39,741 nucleotides of DNA from Wenzhouxiangellaceae bacterium (GCA_028289455.1 JANQPN010000069.1:1-39741); one strand, 5' to 3'. Shown: positions 27,773 through 37,042, counted from the stretch's first letter. Program-made: numbers and translations. The notes: a model not told the origin generated them from the letters alone.

Positions 27773-29086
27773 GCGGCGCCGTTGATAGTAACGCCAGCCA
27801 TCAATGCCAAGTGCTGTGGCTATCAGACCAAACTGCAGCAGTGTGACCGGTAACGGCAGAGTAAACGGATCTTCCTGGTAATTCTCCAGGTTCAGCCAGG
27901 TCAGATAGCTCAGCAACAGGGCAGCCGAGCTGACCCATGGCCAACAATTTCGTTGTACCACTGCAAACGGCAATACCCACAGCAGATACCAGGCATTGAT
28001 AACCGGGGAGACCAGCAGCAGAGCGCCAAAAATCAAATCCGCGCGGGGCAGTGGGCGCTGATCGAGTTGCTGCAGCTGCCGGCAATAACGCAGCCAATAC
28101 CATAATAAAAAGATACCCAGACAGCTGCCCATTAACAGCCTGGCATGGAATGGATTCAGCCAATGCAGTGGCAGTGCGAATAATGCCGGGTTAAATTGCC
28201 AGCGTTCCGCGAATGTCTGTAATGCAAAAAATTCGGAACCGGGTTGCAGCACAAAAGGCAGGTAAATAACCAGGCATGAGACGATAAAAATTACCCACAC
28301 CTGGAGTTTTTGCCTGAACAGTAGAAACGGTACCAGCAGCCAGGCAAAAATCTTAACGCCGGCAGCCAATGCCAGCAGTAATGCCCCTTTGCGGCGGTTT
28401 TCTCCTGACATGCATACTGCTGCGAGAAATAACAAACCGGCGCCCAGACCATCGATATGGGCAGTGAAGGCGATTTCCTTGAGTACCAGTGGTGACCAGG
28501 CATACAACAACACATAACGCACTGGTGCATGCTTCAACAACTGCCAGATAAGCACTATGTTGAACAGCGCCAGAATAATCTGCAGTGGAGTGATGGCTGC
28601 TGGCTTAATCCAGTATGCCAGCAGGAAGGCATACTGATTGGTTGGGCCGTAAATTGTTGGGATTTCAGGGTAATTGATATCGCCGACCAGCTGCTGAAAT
28701 TCAGGTGACAGACTGGTGTCATTGAAATATGCTTCCGGCGCATCTGCATAAGGCGTACCGGTGGTGGCGAACTGATGGCCGTCCCATAAAAAGCGGTAGT
28801 AGTCATCTTCCAGAACAGGCTGGCCGGCCACGCCGATAAGGTGCAGTACGACAGTTGTCCAAAGTAAAAAACGGCGATCACGATCCGTACTGCACAGAAA
28901 GCCGAGCAACCAGCCGGTTATACCGACCAGCAACGCCGTATAGAACAGGGGTAGTGGTACTTCCGGGTATCGAAGCGAGCCCCAGGCCCAGCCACACATC
29001 GCAGCTGTAATCAGGGCGAACCCAAGCCAACGGCAGATTTGTGTGGCGTTATCAGATAGTGGCAGGCGAGCTATGTTTAATGACAT
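27746..29086 (-). CDS. polytopic membrane glycosyltransferase (GT-C type, mannosyltransferase-like)
   Basis: The 446-residue protein has about ten to twelve membrane helices. After the second or third helix comes EDDYYRFLWDGHQFATTGTP (about residue 92), the loop with acidic residues shared by GT-C enzymes that use polyprenyl-phosphate sugars. A later YPEIPTIYGPTNQY also fits. It resembles the DUF2029/MptB-like alpha-mannosyltransferases, but the sugar and acceptor are not determinable. It overlaps the HPt gene by 27 bases at the 3' end and is divergent from the next gene. The start ATG 29086 is preceded by no strong ribosome site. Confidence 0.8.
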   Translation of the reverse strand: MSLNIARLPLSDNATQICRWLGFALITAAMCGWAWGSLRYPEVPLPLFYTALLVGITGWLLGFLCSTDRDRRFLLWTTVVLHLIGVAGQPVLEDDYYRFLWDGHQFATTGTPYADAPEAYFNDTSLSPEFQQLVGDINYPEIPTIYGPTNQYAFLLAYWIKPAAITPLQIILALFNIVLIWQLLKHAPVRYVLLYAWSPLVLKEIAFTAHIDGLGAGLLFLAAVCMSGENRRKGALLLALAAGVKIFAWLLVPFLLFRQKLQVWVIFIVSCLVIYLPFVLQPGSEFFALQTFAERWQFNPALFALPLHWLNPFHARLLMGSCLGIFLLWYWLRYCRQLQQLDQRPLPRADLIFGALLLVSPVINAWYLLWVLPFAVVQRNCWPWVSSAALLLSYLTWLNLENYQEDPFTLPLPVTLLQFGLIATALGIDGWRYYQRRRSVLYSNIS

Positions 29087-29168
29087 CTGTAAGCGCTGGA
29101 GCAGTTTGGCTGTCTATTGGTTGACATCGACAGGTATGAATATCTCAAATCTAATCGGGAGCAGCTCA

Positions 29169-29561
29169 ATGATAGCAACATTTTTGCCTAAAACTCTGTT
29201 AAACGGTGCATTACTGGCCGGGTTGTTTTTTGGCGCAGCATTAATTGATAGTTCAAGCCAGGCCTTTGCTTCCGGCGGTGCGACGGGGTCAACGTCGAGA
29301 AGTTTCGATTTGCCCAGCAGCCCTTCGAGAGAAGATCGCCGTATCGAGCGTTTGTATAACCAGGGACGTAAAGTGTTCAGGCGCAAGGTTTCCTGTAATG
29401 ATGGTTGTCTGGTTGCCGGTGATATCATCAATAATGACAACGCTGCCGGTTTCCTGCTGGCGCTGCACAATCAACCGCGTTTCAAAGATGCGCTGGATCA
29501 AGATGAAATTCAGGCGGTTTCTGTATATATGTTGCGCCGCTATGATATTAAGGTCGAATAA
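29169..29561 (+). CDS. exported cytochrome-like small protein lacking a haem motif
   Basis: I choose ATG 29169 (130 residues) because GGGAGC lies upstream and a normal signal peptide follows (cleavage AFA-SGG, about residue 34). The longer frame would put the signal in mid-protein. The mature part reads RLYNQGRKVFRRKVSCNDGC (61-80) and later LDQDEIQAVSVYMLRRYDIK (109-128). These look like the first and last helices of a small c-type cytochrome, but the haem motif CxxCH is replaced by CNDGC with no histidine. It may be a degenerate cytochrome fold or an unrelated disulfide protein. I recognise no family name. Confidence 0.65.
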   Translation: MIATFLPKTLLNGALLAGLFFGAALIDSSSQAFASGGATGSTSRSFDLPSSPSREDRRIERLYNQGRKVFRRKVSCNDGCLVAGDIINNDNAAGFLLALHNQPRFKDALDQDEIQAVSVYMLRRYDIKVE

Positions 29562-29582
29562 TCAGCCTGCATTTCAACGCTC

Positions 29583-29608
29583 ATGCCGGCAGCTTTGGCT
29601 GCCGGTAT
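29583..29608 (+). terminator. terminator-like hairpin
   Basis: ATGCCGGCAGC / GCTGCCGGTAT form an 11-bp stem (one G-U) with a TTTG loop, 22 bases after the stop of the cytochrome-like gene. It is the likely end of that transcript. Confidence 0.6.
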
Positions 29609-29727
29609 GTAATCTGTTGCGTTGAGTTCCAGCATAGATAAGTAATTCAGCCGCTTGTTTTATCCATAACTAAGTATCTGAAAAAACTGATATTTCAATA
29701 CATTAGATACGCATTTGTTCTCAGGTC

Positions 29728-29770
29728 GCTGATCATAGGCGAAATAGAGGGTTTATATCCTAAGATCAGC
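29728..29770 (+). other. long imperfect hairpin in the 29562-29847 intergenic gap
   Basis: GCTGATCATAGG (29728-29739) and CCTAAGATCAGC (29759-29770) pair at 11 of 12 positions around a 19-base loop. It lies well past the terminator-like hairpin and 77 bases before the next start. It could be a leader structure, an operator or part of a small RNA. The remainder of this 286-base gap is A/T-rich and holds nothing else that I recognise. Confidence 0.4.
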
Positions 29771-29847
29771 AGATTCAATAAAGTTGTGCTCGGTGGGTAA
29801 TCGTTCTACAATCATTCACGTGATTTTCACAACTAAAGGGTGTTGCA

Positions 29848-30132
29848 ATGCGTACTTTGTATGTACTAGTTTTATTAGTCATGTGCGCGCCGGCAATTGC
29901 TCAAGATCAATTGAGCAACTTCCATGCAAATACAGGGAAAGTATCGATAGGTGATCCTATCAGCAAGGTGCAGGCGAGTTTGGGTAAGCCCAGCCGCACA
30001 TATGAGGTTCAAAACGCCTACGGTGGCGTTGTTGAGTTCGATTATGTCTGGGAAAACGGGGGCAGTGAAATAACATTTGTAGTAACGCTGGACGGCTTTA
30101 TTACAAGTATCTGGCAATCCGAAACGGGCTAG
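29848..30132 (+). CDS. exported BamE/DUF2845-like small protein
   Basis: The 94-residue protein has a signal peptide (cleavage AIA-QD, residue 18). The mature part opens with VSIGDPISKVQASLGKPS (33-50), the pattern of BamE-like and DUF2845 domains (short helix, V..xLGxP), followed by three beta strands (VVEFDYVW, EITFVVTL, FITSIWQS). There is no lipobox, so it is a soluble periplasmic protein and not BamE itself. AAGGGTG precedes the ATG. The function is unknown. The 236-base gap to yajC holds no gene that I can see. Confidence 0.6.
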   Translation: MRTLYVLVLLVMCAPAIAQDQLSNFHANTGKVSIGDPISKVQASLGKPSRTYEVQNAYGGVVEFDYVWENGGSEITFVVTLDGFITSIWQSETG

Positions 30133-30368
30133 CTTTTTAAATACACATTGATTCTCAGTCTGCAGAGCCGTTCTGCGGACGGTTTGTTTGTGTCTGTCTG
30201 AAACAGCCGGCTTGAGCTCATCTGGAAGCAGTCGCTGCATAAAGTAGCTGTTTAGCGTCAATAAACACGTATTCTGCCTATTCTCATACCGGTACTGTCT
30301 ATGTCATAATTGAATGCTTGTCTATCAGCCCCATAATTCATACCTAAGACTAATTAACGGATTATCTA

Positions 30369-30725
30369 ATGGATTTTTTGATTAACAGCGCGATGGCGCA
30401 GGCCCCTGCAGAGGCTCCCGGGTTCCTGCAATCGTTTTTCCCTTTGATATTGATCTTTGTACTGTTTTATTTTCTGTTGATTCGTCCTCAGATGAAACGT
30501 GCCAAAGAGCACAGAAAGATGGTTTCCGAGTTGGGTGCCGGTGATGAAGTGGTAACCAACGGTGGTTTACTGGGCATCATCACCAAAGTTGGTGACAGTT
30601 TTCTGAGCATGGAAATTGCACAGGGTGTTGAGATCAGGCTGCAAAAACATGCAGTTTCCGGCGTGTTGCCTAAAGGCACCATCAAATCTGCAGGCAAGAA
30701 GGCCTCGAAACCGGCGGAAAAATAA
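30369..30725 (+). CDS. yajC: Sec translocon accessory subunit YajC
   Basis: The 118-residue protein has one membrane helix (about 22-43, ending IRPQMKRAKEHRKM), followed by the cytoplasmic domain with LGAGDEVVTNGGLLGIITKV, the standard YajC signature. It forms a complex with SecD and SecF at the SecYEG translocon. It lies 42 bases before secD. The queA-tgt genes that often precede yajC are absent here. Confidence 0.97.
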   Translation: MDFLINSAMAQAPAEAPGFLQSFFPLILIFVLFYFLLIRPQMKRAKEHRKMVSELGAGDEVVTNGGLLGIITKVGDSFLSMEIAQGVEIRLQKHAVSGVLPKGTIKSAGKKASKPAEK

Positions 30726-30767
30726 ACGCGCCGGATATTCGTCAATAAGCATTTACGAGCAAAGTTT

Positions 30768-32612
30768 ATGAATCGTTATCCATTATGGAAATATGTGCTG
30801 ATCGGTGTCGTGGTACTGTTCGGCGCATTGTATTCAGTACCCAATCTATTTGATGTCAGTCCGAGTCTGCAGGTCAGTTCCAGCCGCGGTCTGGATATTG
30901 ACGTCAACCTGGAAGAGAGGGTGTCAAATATCCTGCGCCAGGAAAACATTACAAGCAAGGCGGTCATCAGTGATACAACCAAGGTGCTGGTTAAATTTGA
31001 TGACGGCGAAGCGCAGGAGCGGGCGCAATCGGCACTGGAAGCTGCGCTGGATGCTCAGCAGAACACTGTTGCACTGACCAGTACAGCCGACATTCCCGGT
31101 TTCTTCCAGGCCATCAATGCCGCACCAATGGTGCTGGGTCTGGATCTGCGTGGCGGTGTGCACTTTCTGATGGAAGTGGATATGGCCACGGCTGAGCGTC
31201 AGCAGCAGGACAGCATTGTGGATGACTTCAGAAGTATCCTGCGTGATGAGCGTATCCGTTATCAGTCGGTGGTGGCCAACGGCAGAACCATTACAGCAGT
31301 ATTGCGTAACCCCGATGACCTGGCAGAGGCAGTCAACGCGATTCGCCAGCAGAATCAGGACCTGTCCATTACCACCGAGAATCGCGGCGCAGATGCAGTG
31401 ATCCGTGGCGCTATTACCGACCAGATGGTCCAGACATTGCGGCAGACCGCAATGGAGCAGAATCTGACCACACTGCGCAACCGTATCAATCAGACCGGTG
31501 TTGCCGAGCCAAGTATTCAGCAGCAGGGTGAAGACCGCATCGTGATCCAGCTGCCCGGTGTGGATAATCCTGATGAAATCAAGCAGCGCATCAACGCAAC
31601 AGCAACATTGGAATACCGTGCTGTTGATATGGAAAACGATGCAATTGCCGCTGCCAACAGCGGCCGTATTCCGCCGACTTCACGGTTGTATTTTCAGCGT
31701 GATGGGACCCCGGTACTGTTGGAGAAGCGGCTAATCGTATCCGGTAAGCAGCTGATTGGAGCCAGTGCAGGCTTTGATCCGCAAAATGGTTCACCGATGG
31801 TTCGTGTCACACTTGATGGTTCAGGCGCCAACCGGATGTTTGATTTTACCGTTGAAAATGTCAATAAACTGATGGCGGTGGTGTACATAGAAGACCGCTA
31901 TGATCCGGACACCGAGCGCTTCCGCAAATATGAAGAAGTTATTTCGGTTGCCAATATTCTTGAGCCGTTTGGCAAAACTTTCCAGACCACCGGCCTGGAC
32001 AGCTTCCAGGAAGCATCCAATCTGGCTTTATTCCTGCGTGCCGGCGCACTGGCCGCGCCAATGCGGATTATCGAAGAACGCACAGTTGGCCCGAGCCTGG
32101 GTCAGGACAACATCGACCGTGGCTTTCGGTCAGTAATGATCGGTTTTGTGGTTGTGCTGATTTTCATGGCGCTGTATTACCGGGTATTTGGCTTAATTGC
32201 CAATGTGGCGTTGTTCTTGAACCTGGTATTGCTGGTCGCTGCGCTATCCATGTTCGGTGCGACATTAACCTTACCCGGTATTGCCGGTATTGTATTGACC
32301 GTGGGTATGGCGGTAGACGCCAACGTATTGATATTTGAGCGAATACGGGAGGAGCTGCGCAATGGCAACAGTCCACAGAACAGTATCCGTTCGGGTTATG
32401 ACAAGGCGCTGTCGACGATTGCCGACGCGAATATCACCACGCTGATTGCTGCGCTGGCGCTGCTGGTATTCGGTTCCGGCCCGATCCGCGGTTTTGCAGT
32501 GACCTTGAGCATCGGTATTGTGACCTCAATGTTCACCGCCATTATGGTGACCAGGGCATTGGTTAACTGGATTTACGGCCGCAAGGCCAAGCTGAAAGCA
32601 TTGGCTATATAG
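30768..32612 (+). CDS. secD: protein translocase subunit SecD
   Basis: The 614-residue protein has an N-terminal membrane helix (about 7-27), a large periplasmic domain with LGLDLRGGVHFLMEVD, then five C-terminal helices with AGIVLTVGMAVDANVLIFER. This is the full SecD layout of proteobacterial type. With SecF it uses the proton-motive force to finish protein export on the periplasmic side. The gap to secF is 10 bases. Confidence 0.98.
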   Translation: MNRYPLWKYVLIGVVVLFGALYSVPNLFDVSPSLQVSSSRGLDIDVNLEERVSNILRQENITSKAVISDTTKVLVKFDDGEAQERAQSALEAALDAQQNTVALTSTADIPGFFQAINAAPMVLGLDLRGGVHFLMEVDMATAERQQQDSIVDDFRSILRDERIRYQSVVANGRTITAVLRNPDDLAEAVNAIRQQNQDLSITTENRGADAVIRGAITDQMVQTLRQTAMEQNLTTLRNRINQTGVAEPSIQQQGEDRIVIQLPGVDNPDEIKQRINATATLEYRAVDMENDAIAAANSGRIPPTSRLYFQRDGTPVLLEKRLIVSGKQLIGASAGFDPQNGSPMVRVTLDGSGANRMFDFTVENVNKLMAVVYIEDRYDPDTERFRKYEEVISVANILEPFGKTFQTTGLDSFQEASNLALFLRAGALAAPMRIIEERTVGPSLGQDNIDRGFRSVMIGFVVVLIFMALYYRVFGLIANVALFLNLVLLVAALSMFGATLTLPGIAGIVLTVGMAVDANVLIFERIREELRNGNSPQNSIRSGYDKALSTIADANITTLIAALALLVFGSGPIRGFAVTLSIGIVTSMFTAIMVTRALVNWIYGRKAKLKALAI

Positions 32613-32622
32613 AGGAAGGCGC

Positions 32623-33570
32623 ATGGAACTTTTTCGTAAACAAACCAATATTGATTTCATGGGCAAGCGCCGTCTGGCGCTGATTGTTTCGGCTGTATTA
32701 TTGCTCATCGGTATAGGCAGTCTGGTAACCCGTGGTTTGAACTTCGGCCTGGACTTTACCGGTGGTACATTAATTGAAGTCAGTTATTCGGAAGCACCGG
32801 TATTGGCAGATGTCCGCCAGGCGCTGGCAGATGCCGGATTTGACGATGCCGTGGTTCAGACATTCGGTGCAGAAAATGACATCGTAGTGCGGCTGGCGCC
32901 ACGTAATGCTGAAGAAAGTGCCGATCAGCTCAGTTCTGACGTTACCAGTGCACTCAGGCAGAACACCACCTCGGAAGTGACGCTGCGTCGACAGGAGTTT
33001 GTCGGTCCGCAAATTGGCCGTGAGCTGGCGGAAAAAGGCGGTATGGCCATGCTGGTGGTGCTGCTGGGTATTCTTGCGTATGTGTCATTGCGCTTCCAGT
33101 GGCGATTTTCTCTGGGCGCTGTTGCTGCGCTGGTGCATGACATTCTGGTTACGTTCGGCATTATTTCACTGATGCAGATTTCCTTTGATCTAACAGTGGT
33201 TGCAGCTTTGCTGGCAATGATCGGTTACTCACTGAATGACACCATTGTGGTGTTTGACCGTATCCGTGAGAATTTCCGGTCGCTGCGCAAGGCAGAAGCA
33301 GAGCAGGTTATTAATACCTCGGTGAATCAGACTCTGTCACGTACCTTGATGACATCCGGCACTACCTTGCTGGTATTGCTGGCACTGTTTTATTTCGGTG
33401 GTGAAATTATTCATGCATTTGCCTTCACGCTGATTATCGGTGTTCTTGTGGGTACCTATTCCTCGATTTATGTGGCCAGTACCGCAGCGTTGTCTCTTGG
33501 TGTCAGCCGTGAAGACCTGCTGGAACAGAAAGTACAGAAGGAAGGAGCGCACCTGGACCCGCTGCCCTGA
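32623..33570 (+). CDS. secF: protein translocase subunit SecF
   Basis: The 315-residue protein has the SecF layout of six helices. NFGLDFTGGTLIEV lies near residue 45 and AMIGYSLNDTIVVFDRIREN in the fourth-helix region. A strong GAGGAAGG site precedes the ATG. It forms the SecDF-YajC complex with the two preceding gene products and is clearly in the same operon. Confidence 0.98.
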   Translation: MELFRKQTNIDFMGKRRLALIVSAVLLLIGIGSLVTRGLNFGLDFTGGTLIEVSYSEAPVLADVRQALADAGFDDAVVQTFGAENDIVVRLAPRNAEESADQLSSDVTSALRQNTTSEVTLRRQEFVGPQIGRELAEKGGMAMLVVLLGILAYVSLRFQWRFSLGAVAALVHDILVTFGIISLMQISFDLTVVAALLAMIGYSLNDTIVVFDRIRENFRSLRKAEAEQVINTSVNQTLSRTLMTSGTTLLVLLALFYFGGEIIHAFAFTLIIGVLVGTYSSIYVASTAALSLGVSREDLLEQKVQKEGAHLDPLP

Positions 33571-33649
33571 TCGGCTGGCGGTTGATTCAAACTGCGTTTA
33601 CTATGCATCCGGTAGGGTTCGCATTTAATCAAAAACTTGAGGAAACGCC

Positions 33650-34252
33650 ATGAGCTTACCCAAACGTTTAATGATTACGGCAATGATTCTGGCAGTGGCT
33701 GCCTGTGTCACCATTAATGTTTATTTTCCGGAAGCGGCTGCCGAACGGGCGGTCAACGAATTTGTCAGCAGTGTTAACGGCACAGCGTCAGGTGATGCCC
33801 CGCCTGTAGAGGGCGGTGAGACTTCCTCACTGCTGAAGTCTCAAAAACATTTCGATCCCTTGATGTTTCTGGTGCCGGCCGCATACGCTCAGCAGAATAT
33901 CGATATCAACATCAATACCGGTCCGATCAGAGCTATTCAGGATAGGATGCGCACCCGCCAGCAAAATGAGCTCAAGCCGTTTTTTGAAGCAGGTGCTGTT
34001 GGTTATGGAAATGATGCCCTGGTACACGTCAAAGACCGCTCAGCGGTAGGTCTGGCGGACCGGAATAAGCTGGACCGTATTGTTGCCGCAGAAAATCAGG
34101 ATCGTGCTGCGGTATACCGCGAGATCGCTGTTGCCAATGGGCACCCGGAATGGGAAGACGATATTCGCCGGTTGTTTGCCAGCGAATGGGTCCAGCAGGC
34201 TGAGCCCGGCTGGTATTACCAGAATCAGTCAGGTGACTGGCTGCAGAAATAA
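33650..34252 (+). CDS. YdbL-family (DUF1318) lipoprotein
   Basis: The 200-residue protein has a lipoprotein-type signal (LAVAAC, Cys19) directly followed by VTINVYFPEAAAERA, the hallmark of DUF1318. The C-terminal block DRAAVYREIAVANGHPEWED and the ending GWYYQNQSGDWLQK also match. In other bacteria YdbL is encoded with YdbH/YnbE in envelope lipid transport. Those genes are not here, and it sits between secF and rlmD. It is longer than E. coli YdbL because of a spacer at about 40-80. Confidence 0.88.
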   Translation: MSLPKRLMITAMILAVAACVTINVYFPEAAAERAVNEFVSSVNGTASGDAPPVEGGETSSLLKSQKHFDPLMFLVPAAYAQQNIDININTGPIRAIQDRMRTRQQNELKPFFEAGAVGYGNDALVHVKDRSAVGLADRNKLDRIVAAENQDRAAVYREIAVANGHPEWEDDIRRLFASEWVQQAEPGWYYQNQSGDWLQK

Positions 34253-34264
34253 GCTGTTTCCATT

Positions 34265-35593
34265 ATGCCTGTTGACCGGCAGACGATTGATCCAGTCGTT
34301 GCCGAGATTACCGATTTAACCCATGATGGTCGCGGAGTTGCCCGGGTAAAAGGCAAAGCCGTGTTTGTGCATGGTGCCTTACCGGGCGAGCAGGTACAGC
34401 TGCGCTTTCTGAAGCGCCGGCGGCGTTACGACGAAGCTGAAGCGATAGGGGTTATTACTGCGAGTAAAGACCGCATTCAACCACGTTGTGCTCATGTCGA
34501 CTTCTGTGGAGGCTGCGCATTCCAGCATATGCATATTGATGCTCAGCGGGATTTCAAGCAACGCCAGCTGATAGAAAACCTGCGCCGCATCGGTGAACTT
34601 GATATTGACATTCAACAGCTGGCCCCGGCACTGACGGCAGAAGACTGGCATTATCGGCGCAAGGCTCGATTGAGTGTGCGCTATGTACGCAAAAAAGAAC
34701 GCGTACTGGTCGGTTTCAGAGAGCGGCGCGGGAATTTCGTAGCAGACTGCAGTGAATGCCATGTATTGAGGCCCGAAGTGGCTTCACAGCTGCCACGGCT
34801 GGCGCAACTGGTGGAAAGTCTCAGTATTAAGGACCGGATAGCTCAATTTGAAGTGGCCTGTGATGATGACAGTGCGGCGCTGGTGGTTCGTCATCTGGAA
34901 GCGCTAAGTGATGATGATTTGTCAAAGCTGCAGGCATTTCATACTGATAGCGGTATCGCTGTTTATCTGCAACCCAAGGGCCCGGACAGCATCCACCGCC
35001 TGGCCCCCGACCACCATCAGCTCAGTTACAGCATTGATGACGGACAGATCAGCATTGATTTTGAGCCATCCGACTTCATCCAGATCAATGGCAGGCTTAA
35101 TCAGGCCATGGTCGCTCAGGCGATGGATTGGCTGCAGCCTGAGGAAAGTGACCGGATACTTGATTTATTTTGCGGCCTGGGAAATTTTAGCCTGCCGCTG
35201 GCCCGACGAACTGCAGGAGTGACCGGTGTGGAAGGTGCCGCTGAACTGGTGCAGCGGGCCAAACAGAATGCGGTGACCAATCAGCTGGAAAATGTTGAAT
35301 ATTTTGTTGCCGATTTGAGCCAGGAACCGGAAAACAATGCCTGGACACAACAGCAGTACGATCGTATTTTACTGGATCCGCCGCGCAGTGGTGCACAGGC
35401 CTGCCTGCCGTTTATTGCAGCCAGCGGGGCAAAAACGGTCCTGTATGTATCCTGTCAGCCGGCCAGTCTGGCCAGAGATCTCGGAATTCTGGTCAATGAG
35501 CATGGCTTCAGGCTGGACAAAATCGGGATTATGGACATGTTTCCGCATACAGCACATGTGGAGACCATGGCGTTGTTAAACAGGAATGTCTGA
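34265..35593 (+). CDS. rlmD: 23S rRNA (uracil-1939-C5)-methyltransferase
   Basis: The 442-residue enzyme starts with a TRAM domain (about 5-62). Four cysteines for the iron-sulfur cluster are visible: Cys75, Cys81, Cys84 (FCGGCAFQHM) and Cys162. The SAM motif LDLFCGLGNF is at 299-308, DPPRSGA at 371-377 and the catalytic Cys397 in YVSCQPASLARDL; HVETMALL closes the active site. All RlmD residues are intact. It starts 12 bases after the YdbL-family gene and overlaps nagZ by 8 bases. Confidence 0.97.
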   Translation: MPVDRQTIDPVVAEITDLTHDGRGVARVKGKAVFVHGALPGEQVQLRFLKRRRRYDEAEAIGVITASKDRIQPRCAHVDFCGGCAFQHMHIDAQRDFKQRQLIENLRRIGELDIDIQQLAPALTAEDWHYRRKARLSVRYVRKKERVLVGFRERRGNFVADCSECHVLRPEVASQLPRLAQLVESLSIKDRIAQFEVACDDDSAALVVRHLEALSDDDLSKLQAFHTDSGIAVYLQPKGPDSIHRLAPDHHQLSYSIDDGQISIDFEPSDFIQINGRLNQAMVAQAMDWLQPEESDRILDLFCGLGNFSLPLARRTAGVTGVEGAAELVQRAKQNAVTNQLENVEYFVADLSQEPENNAWTQQQYDRILLDPPRSGAQACLPFIAASGAKTVLYVSCQPASLARDLGILVNEHGFRLDKIGIMDMFPHTAHVETMALLNRNV

Positions 35594-36614
35594 ACCACTA
35601 GGTGGATCACTGATTATCGGTATCAGCGGATGCCGGTTGACCGATCAGGATAGGCTCAACCTGCAGCATCCTGCGGTATCCGGTGTTATTTTATTCAGCC
35701 GTAACTACCAGTCGCCGGAACAGTTGCAGTCACTATGCAGTGCCATCAAGCAACTCCGGCAGCCAGAACTGCTGATCTGTGTGGATCAGGAAGGTGGCCG
35801 GGTTCAACGTTTCAAACAGGGATTTACCATTCTGCCGCCGTTGTCGGTATATGGTGAGTTGTACCGGCAGGATTCTGAACGAGGCCTGGATTATGCCTAC
35901 CGCCATGGCCGGGTAATGGCTGCAGAGTTGCGCGCACATGGTGTGGATTTAAGTTTCGCGCCGGTACTGGATGTGCAGTCTGCCAGCAATGTTATCGGTG
36001 ACCGGGCCTTCAGTGATGACCCATATGTGATTGCTGAGCTGGGCGCAGCGATGATCGCCGGGATGCACGACAGTGGCATGGCTGCAGTCGGTAAGCATTT
36101 TCCCGGCCATGGCACGGTTCTGGCCGATTCGCATCATGAGGTTGTAACGGACGGCAGGCCTCTGACAGAAATTGAAAGTCACGATCTGATACCGTTTCAG
36201 CAACTCTCGCAGCAACTGGATGCTGTGATGATGGCGCACGTGTGCTATCCCTGTGTTGATCCCCAACCGGCAGGCTATGCCGATTATTGGGTTAAGCAGG
36301 TTTTGCGTGGCCAATTGGGTTTTGACGGTGCGGTGGTTTCTGATGATCTGGATATGCTCGGCGGCGCCGGCGTCGGCGGTGTGCCGGAACGGTTGCAGGC
36401 CAGCCTGACAGCAGGTTGTAATCTGGCGCTGGTGTGTAAACCCGAATCCGCTACGCAGTTGTTAAGCAGTATAGCGGTATCAGCAGTCACTGGTTCATCA
36501 TCGGCTATCAGCCTCCTTCGACCGTCTAAGGATGCATTGAGTATGGCTGAGATGGCTACAGTCGGTGAGTGGCGGCAATGGCAGGCATCGATAAATGTCC
36601 TGTATCAGGTCTGA
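35586..36614 (+). CDS. nagZ: beta-N-acetylhexosaminidase (glycoside hydrolase family 3)
   Basis: The 342-residue cytoplasmic enzyme removes GlcNAc from anhydro-muropeptides in cell-wall recycling. It shows DQEGGRVQRFK, KHFPGHGTVLADSHHEVV (the NagZ loop carrying the catalytic His/Asp dyad) and the nucleophile aspartate in VVSDDLDM. The start overlaps the rlmD end by 8 bases, so the two are co-transcribed. Proteobacterial NagZ proteins usually have this length. Confidence 0.96.
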   Translation: MSEPLGGSLIIGISGCRLTDQDRLNLQHPAVSGVILFSRNYQSPEQLQSLCSAIKQLRQPELLICVDQEGGRVQRFKQGFTILPPLSVYGELYRQDSERGLDYAYRHGRVMAAELRAHGVDLSFAPVLDVQSASNVIGDRAFSDDPYVIAELGAAMIAGMHDSGMAAVGKHFPGHGTVLADSHHEVVTDGRPLTEIESHDLIPFQQLSQQLDAVMMAHVCYPCVDPQPAGYADYWVKQVLRGQLGFDGAVVSDDLDMLGGAGVGGVPERLQASLTAGCNLALVCKPESATQLLSSIAVSAVTGSSSAISLLRPSKDALSMAEMATVGEWRQWQASINVLYQV

Positions 36615-36672
36615 CCTGGTTATTCAAAACAGCGGAAATAGTTCTATTTGCTGACCTGCTGTTCCTTGAGTA

Positions 36673-37041
36673 TTAATCTTCGGCGCTAAGCACAGTATCT
36701 GAACTGTCTGCCGGCATCAGACTTGGCGGAATCGGTGCGCGTCTGCGGTTTGGCAGAGGAGGGTAGTTGGTTGCCAGATAGTCAAGGATTTTATTTTCAG
36801 TGTCCGGATCGAATTGCCACAGGTTCTGTGTGGCCTGCATCCAGCGGATAATATCCAGCCAGGTCTGCCGGTCGGCGCGCTGTCCGGTGACCAGCTTATG
36901 TGAGTGACAGGCTCCACAATGCCCATTGACCAACTCCCAGCCGGTATCAATGATTAAACCGGTACGCGGATCGGTTTCAGCAGAAACCGGCTGGCACCAG
37001 AATAATGTTACCGCAAGCAGGAATGCTATTCGCTGAGTCAT
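36673..37041 (-). CDS. exported mono-haem cytochrome c, SorB-like
   Basis: I choose ATG 37041 (122 residues) because AAGGTGG lies upstream at good spacing; a TTG three codons earlier is less likely. There is a signal peptide (about 1-21), one haem site CGACH at 42-46 and a possible axial Met68 in IIRWMQATQNLW. This fits the small cytochromes that accept electrons from SorA-type sulfite dehydrogenases. The gene directly follows the Mo-enzyme gene (5' end overlapping or abutting its stop), so a two-subunit periplasmic dehydrogenase is likely. Confidence 0.85.
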   Translation of the reverse strand: MTQRIAFLLAVTLFWCQPVSAETDPRTGLIIDTGWELVNGHCGACHSHKLVTGQRADRQTWLDIIRWMQATQNLWQFDPDTENKILDYLATNYPPLPNRRRAPIPPSLMPADSSDTVLSAED

Positions 37042-37042
37042 C

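Noticed and set aside
30133..30368. Possible small gene or structured RNA upstream of yajC
   Set aside because: There is no open frame with a ribosome site on either strand beyond short shadows, and only 4-5 bp weak stems were found.
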